The notes under the pieces: generated by a model
Told to the model about the DNA's origin: nothing
What the model saw: only the letters and a program-made list of their open reading frames with translations
Database searches by the model: none
From: Xanthomonas bonasiae
GTDB lineage: Bacteria > Pseudomonadota > Gammaproteobacteria > Xanthomonadales > Xanthomonadaceae
NCBI RefSeq assembly: GCF_017163705.1
Contig: NZ_JAFIWB010000003.1
Span: forward strand, 124,001-188,000
Direction of reading: 5' to 3'
Length of the DNA: 64,000 nt
Shown: positions 7,927-17,490 of the stretch, piece by piece
Layout of the letters: every line of letters starts with the position of its first letter
How positions within the stretch are numbered: position 1 is the stretch's first letter
Made by a program: the position numbers and the translations under genes

Positions 7927-7951
7927 GCCGGCCAATCCACAGGAGTCCATC

Positions 7952-9175
7952 ATGGGTTTCAATACTTCGCTGTCCGGTATCAAAGCGGCCAACTCCGACC
8001 TCAACGTCACCGCCAACAACATCGCCAACGTCAACACCACCGGCTTCAAGGAGTCGCGCGCCGAGTTCGCCGACCTGTTCTCCGCCACCGGCTACGGCCT
8101 GGCGCGCAACGCGATCGGCGCCGGCGTGCGGGTCAGCAACGTCGCCCAGCAGTTCTCGCAGGGCAACGTCGACCCGACCGGGCGCAACCTGGACCTGGCG
8201 ATCTCCGGCGACGGCTTCTTCACCCTGACCAACAACGGCGCCAAGGTCTATTCGCGCGCCGGCAACTTCCAGACCGACGAGAACGGCTACGTGGTCAACC
8301 CGCAGGGCGCCAGGCTGCAGGTGTTCCCGCCGGCGGCCAACGGCAACGGCTTCGCGGTCGGCACGCTGAGCGACCTGCAGTTGCTGACCACCGACAGCTC
8401 GCCCAAGCAGAGCGAAACGGTGAACCTGATGTTCACCCTGCCCGGCAACGCCAGCGTGCCGACGGTGACCACCTTCGATCCGGCCGACGCCAACAGCTAC
8501 AACCATTCCACCGGCGGCATCACCGTCTACGATTCGCTGGGCGTCAGCCACACCCAGACTTCGTATTTCGTCAAGACCGCCAACGCCAACGAATGGCAGG
8601 TGCACAACTACGTCGACGGCACCGCGGTCGGCACGCCGAGCACGATCCAGTTCGACGGCAACGGCAAGCTCACCACGCCCGCCGACGGCAGGATCGCGCT
8701 GAGCACCTTCACCCCCAGCACCGGCGCCGGCACCCTCAACCTGACCCTGGACATCAGCGGCTCGACCCAGTACGGCGAGGCGTTCGCCTTGCGCGACGCG
8801 CGCCAGGACGGTTACGCCAGCGGCAAGCTCAACTCGATCAGCATCGACGCCAGCGGCGTGGTCTACGCGCGCTACTCCAACAACGCCGACAAGGCGCTGG
8901 GCCAGGTGGCGATGACCAACTTCGTCAATCCGCAGGGGCTGAGCTCGCTCGGCGACAACGTGTGGGCGGAAAGCTCGGCCTCGGGCAACGCGCGCACCGG
9001 CGCGCCGGGGACCTCGGATTTCGGCAGCGTCCAGTCCGGCGCGCTCGAAGCCTCCACCGTCGACCTCACCGAACAGCTGGTCAACATGATCGTCGCGCAG
9101 CGCAACTTCCAGGCCAACTCGCAGATGATCTCGACCCAGGACCAGGTCACGCAGACCATCATCAATATCCGTTAA
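7952..9175 (+). CDS. flgE: FlgE, hook protein
   Basis: A 407-residue hook subunit. The N-terminus (MGFNTSLSGIKAANSDLNVT then ANNIANVNTTGFK) carries the rod/hook motif, the middle holds the variable D1/D2 domains, and the C-terminus (VNMIVAQRNFQANSQMISTQ) forms the partner helix. Length is ordinary. A clean AGGAG ribosome site lies 6 bases upstream. A repeat-rich gap follows before flgF. Confidence 0.96.
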   Translation: MGFNTSLSGIKAANSDLNVTANNIANVNTTGFKESRAEFADLFSATGYGLARNAIGAGVRVSNVAQQFSQGNVDPTGRNLDLAISGDGFFTLTNNGAKVYSRAGNFQTDENGYVVNPQGARLQVFPPAANGNGFAVGTLSDLQLLTTDSSPKQSETVNLMFTLPGNASVPTVTTFDPADANSYNHSTGGITVYDSLGVSHTQTSYFVKTANANEWQVHNYVDGTAVGTPSTIQFDGNGKLTTPADGRIALSTFTPSTGAGTLNLTLDISGSTQYGEAFALRDARQDGYASGKLNSISIDASGVVYARYSNNADKALGQVAMTNFVNPQGLSSLGDNVWAESSASGNARTGAPGTSDFGSVQSGALEASTVDLTEQLVNMIVAQRNFQANSQMISTQDQVTQTIINIR

Positions 9176-9324
9176 GGCCGGGATTGGTGATTCGGGATTG
9201 GTGATTCGTCACGGCTGGCATTCCGTCGATCGGAAGCCAGCCTTGCACGCCACCCCTGATCGTTTGCGGCACCCCCGCTTCTTCGAATCCCGAATCCCCC
9301 CATCCCGAATCACGGCTCACACCC
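9176..9324. repeat. Nested inverted repeats between flgE and flgF
   Basis: GTGATTCGGGATTGG (9187-9201) is matched by its near-perfect inverse ending at 9313. Inside, GGCTGGC-A-TTCCG (9213-9225) pairs with CGGAA-GCCAGCC (9231-9242) around a 5-base loop. Most of the gap can therefore fold into one cruciform or RNA hairpin. The outer arms belong to the GGGATTCG family also present at 2311-2490. No promoter was recognised, so flgF may rely on read-through. Confidence 0.65.
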
Positions 9325-10080
9325 ATGGACAAAGCACTCTACGTCGCCATGACCGGCGCCCGCGCTTCGCTGCAGGCGCAGGGCACGGTGTCGCACAATC
9401 TGGCCAACGTCGATACCGCCGGCTTCAAGGCGGCATTGGCCAATACCGAGGCGTACCGCATCAAGGGCGCCGGCTATCCGTCGCGGATCGATGCGCTGCA
9501 CATCGACCAGGGCTTCAATCGCGATGTCGGCGCGCAGCAGGTGACCGGCAATGCGCTGGACGTCTCGCTCAGCGCCGACAACTGGCTGGCGGTCCAGGCC
9601 AGCGACGGCAAGGAGGCGTACACGCGCGGCGGCGAGCTGGCGTTGACCCCGAACGGCCAGCTGGTCACCTCCAGCGGCCGCGCGGTGCTCGACGACCAGG
9701 GCAATCCGATGGCGATCCCGCCGCACCAGTCGCTGGAGATCGGCGGCGACGGCTCGGTGTCGATCGTGCCGCTGGGCGAAGGCCCGCAGGCGATGACCGT
9801 GGTCGGCAAGATGAAGGTGGTGCAGGCGCCGGCCGAACGCCTGGAACGCCGCCCCGACGGGCTGATGCGCAACATCAGCGACGATCCGACCCAGGCCTTC
9901 GCCCTGGCCACCGGCACCGCCGTGCATACCGGTGCGCTGGAAGGCAGCAACGTCGATGCCGCCGGCGCGCTGGTGCAGATGATCCAGCTGCAGCGCCAGT
10001 TCGAGATGCAGGTGAAGGTGATCAAGCACGGCGACGAGAACGCGCAGTCGGCCAACACCATGCTGCGCCTGAACGGCTAA
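9325..10080 (+). CDS. flgF: FlgF, rod protein
   Basis: A 251-residue Flg_bbr family protein beginning MDKALYVAMTGARASLQAQ and containing SHNLANVDTAGFKAAL, with a C-terminal helix (LVQMIQLQRQFEMQVKVIK). FlgF is a minor component of the proximal rod. It is the first gene after the repeat-filled gap and is separated from flgG by a sigma-54 promoter. No strong Shine-Dalgarno sequence is visible. Confidence 0.94.
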   Translation: MDKALYVAMTGARASLQAQGTVSHNLANVDTAGFKAALANTEAYRIKGAGYPSRIDALHIDQGFNRDVGAQQVTGNALDVSLSADNWLAVQASDGKEAYTRGGELALTPNGQLVTSSGRAVLDDQGNPMAIPPHQSLEIGGDGSVSIVPLGEGPQAMTVVGKMKVVQAPAERLERRPDGLMRNISDDPTQAFALATGTAVHTGALEGSNVDAAGALVQMIQLQRQFEMQVKVIKHGDENAQSANTMLRLNG

Positions 10081-10128
10081 GCCCGCCACGGGCGCCACGC
10101 CGCTGCCGACGAAAAGCCGGCGCATTTG

Positions 10129-10143
10129 TGGCACGGCACATGC
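10129..10143 (+). promoter_or_regulatory. Sigma-54 promoter of flgG
   Basis: TGGCAC-N5-ATGC, with GG and GC correctly spaced, 55 bases before the flgG ATG at 10198. It gives flgGHIJKL a second RpoN2-dependent entry point. Confidence 0.75.
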
Positions 10144-10197
10144 ATCAGTCCCCCTGCCCCTCGCGGATCTCGGGGCCACCATCAGAGGAATCGGGTC

Positions 10198-10983
10198 ATG
10201 AATCAGGCTTTGTGGGTCGCCAAGACCGGACTGGATGCGCAGCAGACGCGCATGTCGGTCGTGTCCAACAACCTGGCCAACACCAACACCACCGGCTTCA
10301 AGCGCGATCGCGCCAGCTTCGAGGACCTGCTGTACCAACAGGTGCGTCAGCCTGGTGGCGCGACCTCGGCGCAGACGCAGTTGCCCTCGGGCCTGCAGCT
10401 GGGCACCGGCGTGCGCGTGGTGTCCACCTCGAAGGATTTCGAACAGGGCAATCCGCAGCAGACCGGACGCGCGCTGGACGTGATGGTCAACGGCCGCGGC
10501 TTCTTCGAAGTGCAGATGCCCGACGGCACCTCGGCCTACACCCGCGACGGCAGCTTCCAGATCAACTCGCAGGGCGAGCTGGTCACCAACAGCGGCTATG
10601 CGATCCAGCCCGGCATCCAGGTCCCGGAAGGCGCGCAGTCGCTGACCATCGGCACCGACGGCACGGTCAGCGTGCAGGTCGCCGGCACCGCCGCGGCGCT
10701 GGAGATCGGTTCGTTGACGCTGAGCGACTTCATCAACCCCTCGGGCCTGCAGGCCAAGGGCGAGAACCTGTACGCGGAAACCGCCGCCTCCGGTCCGGCG
10801 CAGAACGGTACGCCCGGCCTCAATGGCCTCGGCACCACCGTGCAGGCCTCGCTGGAAGGCAGCAACGTCAACGTGGTCGAGGAGCTGGTCAGCATGATCG
10901 AGACCCAGCGCGCCTACGAGATGAACGCCAAGGCGATCTCCACCACCGATTCGATGCTCGGCTATCTGAACAACAACGTCTGA
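10198..10983 (+). CDS. flgG: FlgG, distal rod protein
   Basis: A 261-residue protein, the standard FlgG length, starting [20 protein letters not shown] with [20 protein letters not shown] and ending in the [18 protein letters not shown] helix. FlgG makes the distal rod that crosses the P and L rings. GAGGAA lies 9 bases before the ATG at 10198. The frame is open upstream to 10126, but that start would precede the sigma-54 element. Confidence 0.96.
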   Translation: MNQALWVAKTGLDAQQTRMSVVSNNLANTNTTGFKRDRASFEDLLYQQVRQPGGATSAQTQLPSGLQLGTGVRVVSTSKDFEQGNPQQTGRALDVMVNGRGFFEVQMPDGTSAYTRDGSFQINSQGELVTNSGYAIQPGIQVPEGAQSLTIGTDGTVSVQVAGTAAALEIGSLTLSDFINPSGLQAKGENLYAETAASGPAQNGTPGLNGLGTTVQASLEGSNVNVVEELVSMIETQRAYEMNAKAISTTDSMLGYLNNNV

Positions 10984-11009
10984 TCCCGACACTTCTTCTG
11001 GAAACCGCC

Positions 11010-11711
11010 ATGTCGCGTCCGTCCTCCTTCTCTCTCATCGCTGCGCTGGTCCTGCCCGCGCTGCTCGGCGGCTGCGCCGGGCTGGGCATCGCCGCCGGCG
11101 ACGTGCGCCCGTATGCGCCGATGGCGCCGATCGTGCCGGTGGTGGCGCAGCCCGCGCAGCCCAGCGCCGGCGCGATCTACGCCGCCGGCCCGAGTCTGTC
11201 GCTGTATTCGGATCGGCGCGCGCGCGACGTCGGCGACCTGCTGACCATCACCCTGGTCGAAAGCACCAACGCCAGCTCCACCGCCAACACCAGCATCACC
11301 AAGAAGGACGCGGTGACCATGGCCACGCCGACCCTGCTCGGCGCGCCGCTGACGGTCAACGGCATCAACGTGCTCGAAAACAGCACCAGCGGCGACCGCA
11401 GCTTCGCCGGCAAGGGCAACACCGCACAGAGCAACACCATGCAGGGCAGCATCACCGTGACCGTGGTGCAGCGCCTGCCCAACGGCAACCTGGTGATCCA
11501 GGGACAGAAGAACCTGCGCCTGAACCAGGGCGACGAACTGGTGCAGGTGCAAGGCATCGTCCGCGCCGCCGACATCGGTGCGGACAACACCATTCCGTCC
11601 AGCAAGGTCGCCGACGCGCGCATCGCCTACGGCGGCCGCGGCGCCGTCGCCCAATCCAACGCGATGGGCTGGCTGAGCCGCTTCTTCAACTCGCGCATCT
11701 CGCCGTACTGA
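11010..11711 (+). CDS. flgH: FlgH, outer-membrane L-ring lipoprotein
   Basis: A 233-residue protein with a lipoprotein signal peptide ([15 protein letters not shown]; lipobox LGGC) and the FlgH core ([16 protein letters not shown], then [19 protein letters not shown]). It forms the L ring bushing in the outer membrane. It lies 26 bases after flgG and 8 bases before flgI. The surrounding frame is open over a much longer distance, but the ATG at 11010 gives the correct signal sequence. Confidence 0.95.
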   Translation: MSRPSSFSLIAALVLPALLGGCAGLGIAAGDVRPYAPMAPIVPVVAQPAQPSAGAIYAAGPSLSLYSDRRARDVGDLLTITLVESTNASSTANTSITKKDAVTMATPTLLGAPLTVNGINVLENSTSGDRSFAGKGNTAQSNTMQGSITVTVVQRLPNGNLVIQGQKNLRLNQGDELVQVQGIVRAADIGADNTIPSSKVADARIAYGGRGAVAQSNAMGWLSRFFNSRISPY

Positions 11712-11719
11712 GGCCTGCC

Positions 11720-12838
11720 ATGAACCTTCTGTCCCTGTCCTGCCGCCTGCTCGCCGCGTTCGCGCTGTGCGCCGGCCTGGCCGCCCCGGCCGCCGCCGAA
11801 CGCATCAAGGACCTGGCCCAGGTCGGCGGCGTGCGCGGCAACGCGCTGGTCGGCTACGGCCTGGTGGTCGGCCTGGACGGCAGCGGCGACCGCACCAGCC
11901 AGGCGCCCTTCACCGTGCAGAGCCTGAAGAACATGCTCGGCGAGTTGGGCGTCAACGTTCCGTCGAACGTCAATCCGCAGCTGAAGAACGTGGCCGCGGT
12001 GGCGATCCACGCCGAACTGCCGCCGTTCGCCAAGCCCGGCCAGCCGATCGACATCACCGTGTCCTCGATCGGCAACGCGGTGTCGCTGCGCGGCGGTTCG
12101 CTGCTGATGGCGCCGCTGAAGGGCGCCGACGGCCAGGTCTACGCGATCGCCCAGGGCAGCCTGATCGTCGGCGGCTTCGGCGCGCAGGGCAAGGACGGCT
12201 CGCGGATCTCGGTGAACGTGCCCAGCGTCGGCCGCATTCCCAACGGCGCCACGGTGGAGCGCGCGTTGCCGGACGTGTTCGGCAGCAGCGGCGAGATCAC
12301 CCTGAACCTGCACCAGAACGATTTCACCACGGTGTCGCGGATGGTCGCGGCGCTGGAGAACACCTTCGGCCCCGGCAGTGCCCACGCGGTCGACGGCGGC
12401 ACCGTCGCGGTGCGCTCGCCCACCGACCCGAGCGCGCGCATCGGCCTGCTGGCGCGGATCGAGAACGTGGAACTGTCGCCGGGCGCGGCGCCGGCCAAGG
12501 TGGTGGTCAACGCCCGCACCGGCACCGTGGTCATCGGCGCGCAGGTGCGGGTCAGCCCGGCGGCGATCTCGCACGGCTCGCTGACCGTCACCATCAGCGA
12601 AGGCACCCAGGTCAGCCAGCCCAACGCGCTGAGCAACGGCCAGACCGTGGCCACGCCGAAATCGACCATCACCGCCACCAACGAAGGCAGCCGCATGTTC
12701 AAGTTCGAGGGCGGCACCTCGCTGGACCAGATCGTGCGCGCGGTCAACGAAGTCGGCGCCGCGCCGGGCGACCTGATCGCGATCCTGGAAGCACTGAAGC
12801 AGGCCGGCGCGCTGAGCGCGGAGCTGGAGGTGATCTGA
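11720..12838 (+). CDS. flgI: FlgI, periplasmic P-ring protein
   Basis: A 372-residue protein with a cleavable signal peptide ending AAPAAA and the characteristic start of the mature protein ([20 protein letters not shown] then [11 protein letters not shown]). FlgI forms the P ring around the rod in the peptidoglycan layer with help from FlgA. Length is normal. Its stop is separated from the flgJ ATG by a single base. Confidence 0.96.
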   Translation: MNLLSLSCRLLAAFALCAGLAAPAAAERIKDLAQVGGVRGNALVGYGLVVGLDGSGDRTSQAPFTVQSLKNMLGELGVNVPSNVNPQLKNVAAVAIHAELPPFAKPGQPIDITVSSIGNAVSLRGGSLLMAPLKGADGQVYAIAQGSLIVGGFGAQGKDGSRISVNVPSVGRIPNGATVERALPDVFGSSGEITLNLHQNDFTTVSRMVAALENTFGPGSAHAVDGGTVAVRSPTDPSARIGLLARIENVELSPGAAPAKVVVNARTGTVVIGAQVRVSPAAISHGSLTVTISEGTQVSQPNALSNGQTVATPKSTITATNEGSRMFKFEGGTSLDQIVRAVNEVGAAPGDLIAILEALKQAGALSAELEVI

Positions 12839-12839
12839 C

Positions 12840-14069
12840 ATGCGCATCTCGGCCTCTCCCATCGAACTGAACGCGACCACCCAGAACGATCCTGCCCGGA
12901 TCGACAAGGTGTCGCGCCAGTTGGAAGGACAGTTCGCGAACCTGCTCGTCAAGAGCATGCGCGACGCCAGCTTCGGCGATTCCCTGTTCCCGGGCGAGAA
13001 CCAGACCTTCCGCGACATGTACGACCAGCAGATGGCCAAGGCGCTGACCGAGGGCAAGGGGCTGGGACTGGCGGCGATGATCGCCAAGCAACTGGGCGGC
13101 GGCAAAAGCGCCGACGCGCCGGCCATCAACACCTCGATCGGTGCCGCGCAGGCGGCCAAGGCGTATTCGCTGGTGTCCGGCCAGGGCGGCGGCAGCGCCG
13201 GCAACAGCGCCGGCGCCGGTGCCTCCGCGCTTGCCGATACCGGCGCAGCCGCAGGTGCCGGTGCCGCTGCCTGGGGCGGCCTGGACGCCGCCGACGCGCC
13301 GCAGCAGCAGGTCGCGCGCGTGCTCGACCTGATCGCCGGCCGCGAGACCAGCGCCATGCACGAAGCGATCGGCAGCAATCCTGCCGACGGCAGCGCCAGC
13401 CTGGCCTGGACCGGGGCGGACGACCGCTGGTCGGATCTGGCGACGACGGCGGCGGACGACAGCATCGGCATCGATGCCAGCGCTACCGCCGCCGCCAAGG
13501 CCGCCGCGGCCAGCCTCGGCGAGCGCACCCCGGAAGGCTTCGTCGCGCAGATCTGGACCCATGCGCAGAAGGCGGCCAAGGAACTGGGCGTGGATGCGCG
13601 GGCGCTGGTCGCGCAGGCCGCGCTGGAGACCGGCTGGGGACGCCGCGGCATTTCCCGCGGCGACGGCGCCAGTTCCAACAACCTGTTCGGGATCAAGGCC
13701 ACCGGCTGGAGCGGCGAGCGCGTCACCACCGGCACCCACGAATACGTCGGTGGGGTCAAGCAATCGCAGACCGCCGATTTCCGCGCCTACGCCTCGCCGG
13801 CCGAGAGCTTCGCCGACTACGTGCGCCTGCTGAAGACCAATCCGCGCTACCAGCAGGCGCTCAATGCCGGCACCGACATCCGCGGCTTCGCCCAGGGCCT
13901 GCAGCGTGCCGGCTATGCCACCGATCCGTCCTACGCCGCCAAGATCGCCGCGATCGCCGGCGGCCCGACCATCGGCCGCGCCGTCGCCGCGATCGGCAAC
14001 GCCGCCGCCAGCGGCATCGAACGCGCGTTCGCCAGCACCTCCGATCCGTCCAACAGCGTCCTGCGCTGA
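12840..14069 (+). CDS. flgJ: FlgJ, rod cap fused to peptidoglycan hydrolase
   Basis: A 409-residue bifunctional FlgJ. Residues about 15-90 are the rod-binding domain (LEGQFANLLVKSMRDASFG). An Ala/Gly-rich linker follows (about 95-215). The C-terminal glucosaminidase-type hydrolase domain (about 225-380) has the catalytic-Glu motif AQAALETGWG with E263. It caps the rod and opens the peptidoglycan so that the rod can pass. At 409 residues it is longer than enterobacterial FlgJ (about 313), owing mainly to the linker. Confidence 0.94.
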   Translation: MRISASPIELNATTQNDPARIDKVSRQLEGQFANLLVKSMRDASFGDSLFPGENQTFRDMYDQQMAKALTEGKGLGLAAMIAKQLGGGKSADAPAINTSIGAAQAAKAYSLVSGQGGGSAGNSAGAGASALADTGAAAGAGAAAWGGLDAADAPQQQVARVLDLIAGRETSAMHEAIGSNPADGSASLAWTGADDRWSDLATTAADDSIGIDASATAAAKAAAASLGERTPEGFVAQIWTHAQKAAKELGVDARALVAQAALETGWGRRGISRGDGASSNNLFGIKATGWSGERVTTGTHEYVGGVKQSQTADFRAYASPAESFADYVRLLKTNPRYQQALNAGTDIRGFAQGLQRAGYATDPSYAAKIAAIAGGPTIGRAVAAIGNAAASGIERAFASTSDPSNSVLR

Positions 14070-14080
14070 GGTAGCCGTCC

Positions 14081-15955
14081 ATGTCCGTCCTGTCCACCGG
14101 CACCAGCGCCCTCATCGCCTTCCAGCGCGCCCTGGCGACCGTGAGCCACAACGTCGCCAACATCAACACCGACGGCTACAGCCGGCAGCGCGTGTCGTTC
14201 GCGACCACCACGCCGACCCAGTACGGCTCGGACTACATCGGCAATGGCACCAAGATCACCGACATCTCCCGCGTCGCCGACCAGCTGGCGACCTCGCGGC
14301 TGCTGGACAGCAGCGGCGAACTGGCGCGGCTGAAACAGCTGTCGAGCCTGTCCGACCGCGTCGACGGGCTGTTCTCCGACAAGGCCACCAACATTTCCGG
14401 GCAGTGGTCGAACTTCTTCGACGCCACCACCGGGCTGTCCTCCAACGCCTCGGCCACCGCCAGCCGGCAGAACGTGCTGGACAACGCCAACTCGCTGGTG
14501 ACCCGCTTCAAGCAGCTCAACGGGCAGATGGATTCGCTCGGCAACGAGGTCAACAACGGCCTGCTCTCGGCCACCACGGAAGCCAACCGCCTGGCCACCG
14601 AGATCGCCAAGATCAACGGCCAGATCGGCGGCGACGCCAGCTCGGCCGCGCCGGACCTGCTCGACCGGCGCGATGCGCTGATCACCCAGCTGGTCGGCTA
14701 CACCGGCGGCAGCGCGGTGCAGCAGGACGGCGGTGCGATCAACGTCTATACCTCCGGCGGCCAGGCGCTGGTGGTCGGCACCACTGCCTCCACCCTGACC
14801 ACGGTCACCGATCCCTATCAGCCTGGGCGCCTGCAGGTCGCGCTGAAGGCGCAAGGCACCACCATCACCCTGAGCGACAGCTCGCTGGGCGGGCAGATCG
14901 GCGGCCTGCTCGAGTTCCGCAGCAGCGTGCTGGATCCGACCAAGGCCGAACTGGGGCGCATCGCCACCGGCCTGGCGGTCACCTACAACCAGCAGCACAA
15001 GGCCGGCGTGGACCTGTACGGCAACCTGGGCAGCGACTTCTTCTCGCTGTCCGCGCCCAGCGTCAACGCCAACGCCGCCAACACCGGCACTGCCAGCTTC
15101 AGCGCCAGCGTCAGCGACCTGAGCAAGCTCGACGGGCAGAACCTGCTGCTGAAGTTCGACGGCAGCACCTGGACCGCCAGCCGCGCCGACACCGGCGCCA
15201 GCGTGGCCATGACCGGCACCGGCAGCAGCGCCGATCCGTTCGTGGTCAACGGGGTGACCCTGCAGGTGTCCGGCAGCGCCGCCGCCGGCGACAAGTTCCT
15301 GCTGCAACCCACCGCCAACGCGGTCACCGGCCTGGCGGTGGCGATCACTGATCCGTCGCGCATCGCCGCGGCCACGCCGGTCACCGGCAGCGCCGACCTG
15401 GACAACCTGGGCACCGGCAAGGTCAGCAACGTGCGCGCCACCGACGCCAGCAACGCCAATCTGCTGACGCCCTCCAGCATCGCCTTCATCGACGCCAACC
15501 AGTACACCATCGACGGCGCCGGTCCGTTCGCCTACACCGCCGGGCAGACCATCAGCGCCAACGGCTGGAGCATGACCCTGGACGGCGCACCGGTCGCCGG
15601 CGACACCTTCGCGGTCAAACCCACCGGCGCCGGCTCCAGCAACAACGGCAACGCGCTGACCCTGTCCAACCTGGACGACAGCAAGGCGTTCAACGGCGGC
15701 ACCATCACCCTCAATGGCGCGGTGTCCGGACTCACCACCACGATCGGCTCGGCGGCGAGGCAGGCGACCTACGCGGCCGACGCGCAGGAAGTGATCCACA
15801 CCAGCGCGCAGGACGCGCGCGACTCGGTTTCCGGCGTCAACCTGGACGAGGAAGCCTCGGACATGTTGCGCCTGCAGCAGGCCTACCAGGCCGCCTCGCA
15901 GTTGATCTCCACCGCCGACACGATGTTCCAGTCCATTCTGGGTGCGATCCGATGA
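14081..15955 (+). CDS. flgK: FlgK, first hook-filament junction protein
   Basis: A 624-residue HAP1. The N-terminus (TGTSALIAFQRALATVSHNV then NINTDGYSRQ) matches rod/hook proteins, the long middle is a variable domain, and the C-terminus (LDEEASDMLRLQQAYQAASQ) is the FlgE/FlgK signature. It links hook to filament and is a client of FlgN. The stop overlaps the flgL start by 4 bases. Confidence 0.95.
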   Translation: MSVLSTGTSALIAFQRALATVSHNVANINTDGYSRQRVSFATTTPTQYGSDYIGNGTKITDISRVADQLATSRLLDSSGELARLKQLSSLSDRVDGLFSDKATNISGQWSNFFDATTGLSSNASATASRQNVLDNANSLVTRFKQLNGQMDSLGNEVNNGLLSATTEANRLATEIAKINGQIGGDASSAAPDLLDRRDALITQLVGYTGGSAVQQDGGAINVYTSGGQALVVGTTASTLTTVTDPYQPGRLQVALKAQGTTITLSDSSLGGQIGGLLEFRSSVLDPTKAELGRIATGLAVTYNQQHKAGVDLYGNLGSDFFSLSAPSVNANAANTGTASFSASVSDLSKLDGQNLLLKFDGSTWTASRADTGASVAMTGTGSSADPFVVNGVTLQVSGSAAAGDKFLLQPTANAVTGLAVAITDPSRIAAATPVTGSADLDNLGTGKVSNVRATDASNANLLTPSSIAFIDANQYTIDGAGPFAYTAGQTISANGWSMTLDGAPVAGDTFAVKPTGAGSSNNGNALTLSNLDDSKAFNGGTITLNGAVSGLTTTIGSAARQATYAADAQEVIHTSAQDARDSVSGVNLDEEASDMLRLQQAYQAASQLISTADTMFQSILGAIR

Positions 15956-17157
15956 GCAACCGTATCTCCACCGGCATGATGTTCAGCCAGTCGGTCAACA
16001 ACATGCTGGGCAAGCAGGCCAAGATCTCGCATCTGGAACAGCAGCTGGCGACCGGCCAGCGCCTGGTCACCGCCGCCGACGATCCGGTTGCGTCCGGCAC
16101 CGCGGTCAACCTGGACCGCGCGGTGGCCGAACTGGAGCGTTTCGGCCAGAACGCCAACAACGTGCAGAACCGCCTGGGCCTGCAGGAGAACGCGCTGTCG
16201 CAGGCCGGCGACCTGATGGCCCGGGTCAACGAATTGACCGTGGAAGCGAACAGCTCGGCGTTGACCACCGACAACCGCAAGGCGATCGCCTCCGAACTCA
16301 AATCGCTGCACGATAGCCTGCTCAGCCTGTCCAACAGCACCGACGGCAGCGGCCGCTACCTGTTCGCCGGCGCCGCCGACGACAAGGCGCCGTTCGCGGT
16401 GGTCAACGGCAGCGTGGTCTACAGCGGCGACCAGACCCAGCGCAGCGTGGAGGTGGCGGCCGACACCCAGGTCGCCGACGCCCTGCCCGGCAGCGAGATC
16501 TTCATGCGCATCCGCACCGGCGACGGCACTGTCGATGCGCACGCGGCCAGCACCAACACCGGCACCGGCCTGCTGCTGGACTACAGCCGCGACTCCGGCG
16601 CCGGCGGCTGGAACGGCGGCAGCTACAGCGTCGCCTTCACCGCCACCGACACCTATGAAGTACGCGACAGTACCGGCACCGTGGTCACCACCGGCACCTA
16701 CGCCGCCGGCGAGACGCTCAGCTTCGGTGGCCTGAAGATGCGCCTGGACGGCGCGCCGGCGGTCGGCGACAGCTTCCAGATCGGCGCCTCCACCACCAAG
16801 GACGTGTTCTCAACCATCACCAATCTGGTCAATGCGCTGAACACCGACCCGATCACCGCGACCGACAAGGCCGCGTTGCAGAACACCCTGCAGTCGTCGA
16901 TGCGCGACATCAGCCAGGCCTCGGCGAAGATGATCGATGCGCGCGCCGCCGGCGGCGCGCAGCTGGCCGCGCTCGACAGCGCCGCCGAGCTGCGCGAATC
17001 CAACGAAGTGACGCTGAAGACCACCCTGTCCTCGCTGCGCGACCTGGACTACGCCGATGCGATCGGCCAGTACCAGCTGGAACAGGCCGCGCTCAAGTCG
17101 GCGCAGACCATCTTCACCCAGATGCAATCGATGTCGCTGTTCAACATGATCCGCTGA
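15952..17157 (+). CDS. flgL: FlgL, second hook-filament junction protein
   Basis: A 401-residue HAP3 with a flagellin-like N-terminus (ISTGMMFSQSVNNMLGKQAK, then LEQQLATGQRLVTAADDPVA) and a C-terminal helix typical of the family. It starts within the end of flgK (ATGA overlap), so synthesis of the two junction proteins is coupled. It ends the flg operon and is followed by a strong hairpin terminator. Confidence 0.95.
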   Translation: MSNRISTGMMFSQSVNNMLGKQAKISHLEQQLATGQRLVTAADDPVASGTAVNLDRAVAELERFGQNANNVQNRLGLQENALSQAGDLMARVNELTVEANSSALTTDNRKAIASELKSLHDSLLSLSNSTDGSGRYLFAGAADDKAPFAVVNGSVVYSGDQTQRSVEVAADTQVADALPGSEIFMRIRTGDGTVDAHAASTNTGTGLLLDYSRDSGAGGWNGGSYSVAFTATDTYEVRDSTGTVVTTGTYAAGETLSFGGLKMRLDGAPAVGDSFQIGASTTKDVFSTITNLVNALNTDPITATDKAALQNTLQSSMRDISQASAKMIDARAAGGAQLAALDSAAELRESNEVTLKTTLSSLRDLDYADAIGQYQLEQAALKSAQTIFTQMQSMSLFNMIR

Positions 17158-17180
17158 ATCCCGATTCCACTCCATACGCG

Positions 17181-17214
17181 AAGGCCCGGAGCGCAGCGAT
17201 GCCTCCGGGCCTTT
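17181..17214 (+). terminator. Intrinsic terminator after flgL
   Basis: GGCCCGGAG (17183-17191) pairs with CTCCGGGCC (17203-17211), extended by AA/TT and followed by a short T-run. It closes the flgG-flgL transcription unit about 25 bases after the flgL stop and insulates fliC. Confidence 0.8.
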
Positions 17215-17272
17215 GCCGTTATACCGAGTTCGTCATCGCTGCCGATCCCGCCAAATTTCGTGCCAAGGCCGC

Positions 17273-17299
17273 TAAAGTTTGCCAAACCGCGGCCGAAAC
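17273..17299 (+). promoter_or_regulatory. Sigma-28 promoter P1 of fliC
   Basis: TAAAGTTT-N11-GCCGAAAC: a perfect -35 box and a -10 with two mismatches, about 190 bases before the flagellin start. It is the better -35 of two tandem sigma-28 elements. Confidence 0.75.
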
Positions 17300-17367
17300 A
17301 AGCTCTTCGCCGCGCGTGCCACAGGCTCCCGGTTCGCCACATCGCGATAATTTCCGCAGCGAATCGC

Positions 17368-17394
17368 TAAAGGTTGTTGACATCGCGCCGTTAT
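17368..17394 (+). promoter_or_regulatory. Sigma-28 promoter P2 of fliC
   Basis: TAAAGGTT-N11-GCCGTTAT, with the same 11-base spacer as P1, ends 96 bases before the fliC ATG. Being nearer, it would give a shorter leader. P1 and P2 lie 95 bases apart. Confidence 0.7.
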
Positions 17395-17490
17395 TTATCT
17401 CAGCAGCGGCAACGGCCAATTGATGGCCCCCCTGCGGAGGCTCCAGGCACCGATGGGTTGCCGGATAAATCGCTTAGAGGAGATATCAAA

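Noticed and set aside
17377-17396. TTGACA upstream of fliC as a sigma-70 -35 box
   Set aside because: No -10 box at proper spacing; the bases are better explained as the spacer of the second sigma-28 promoter.
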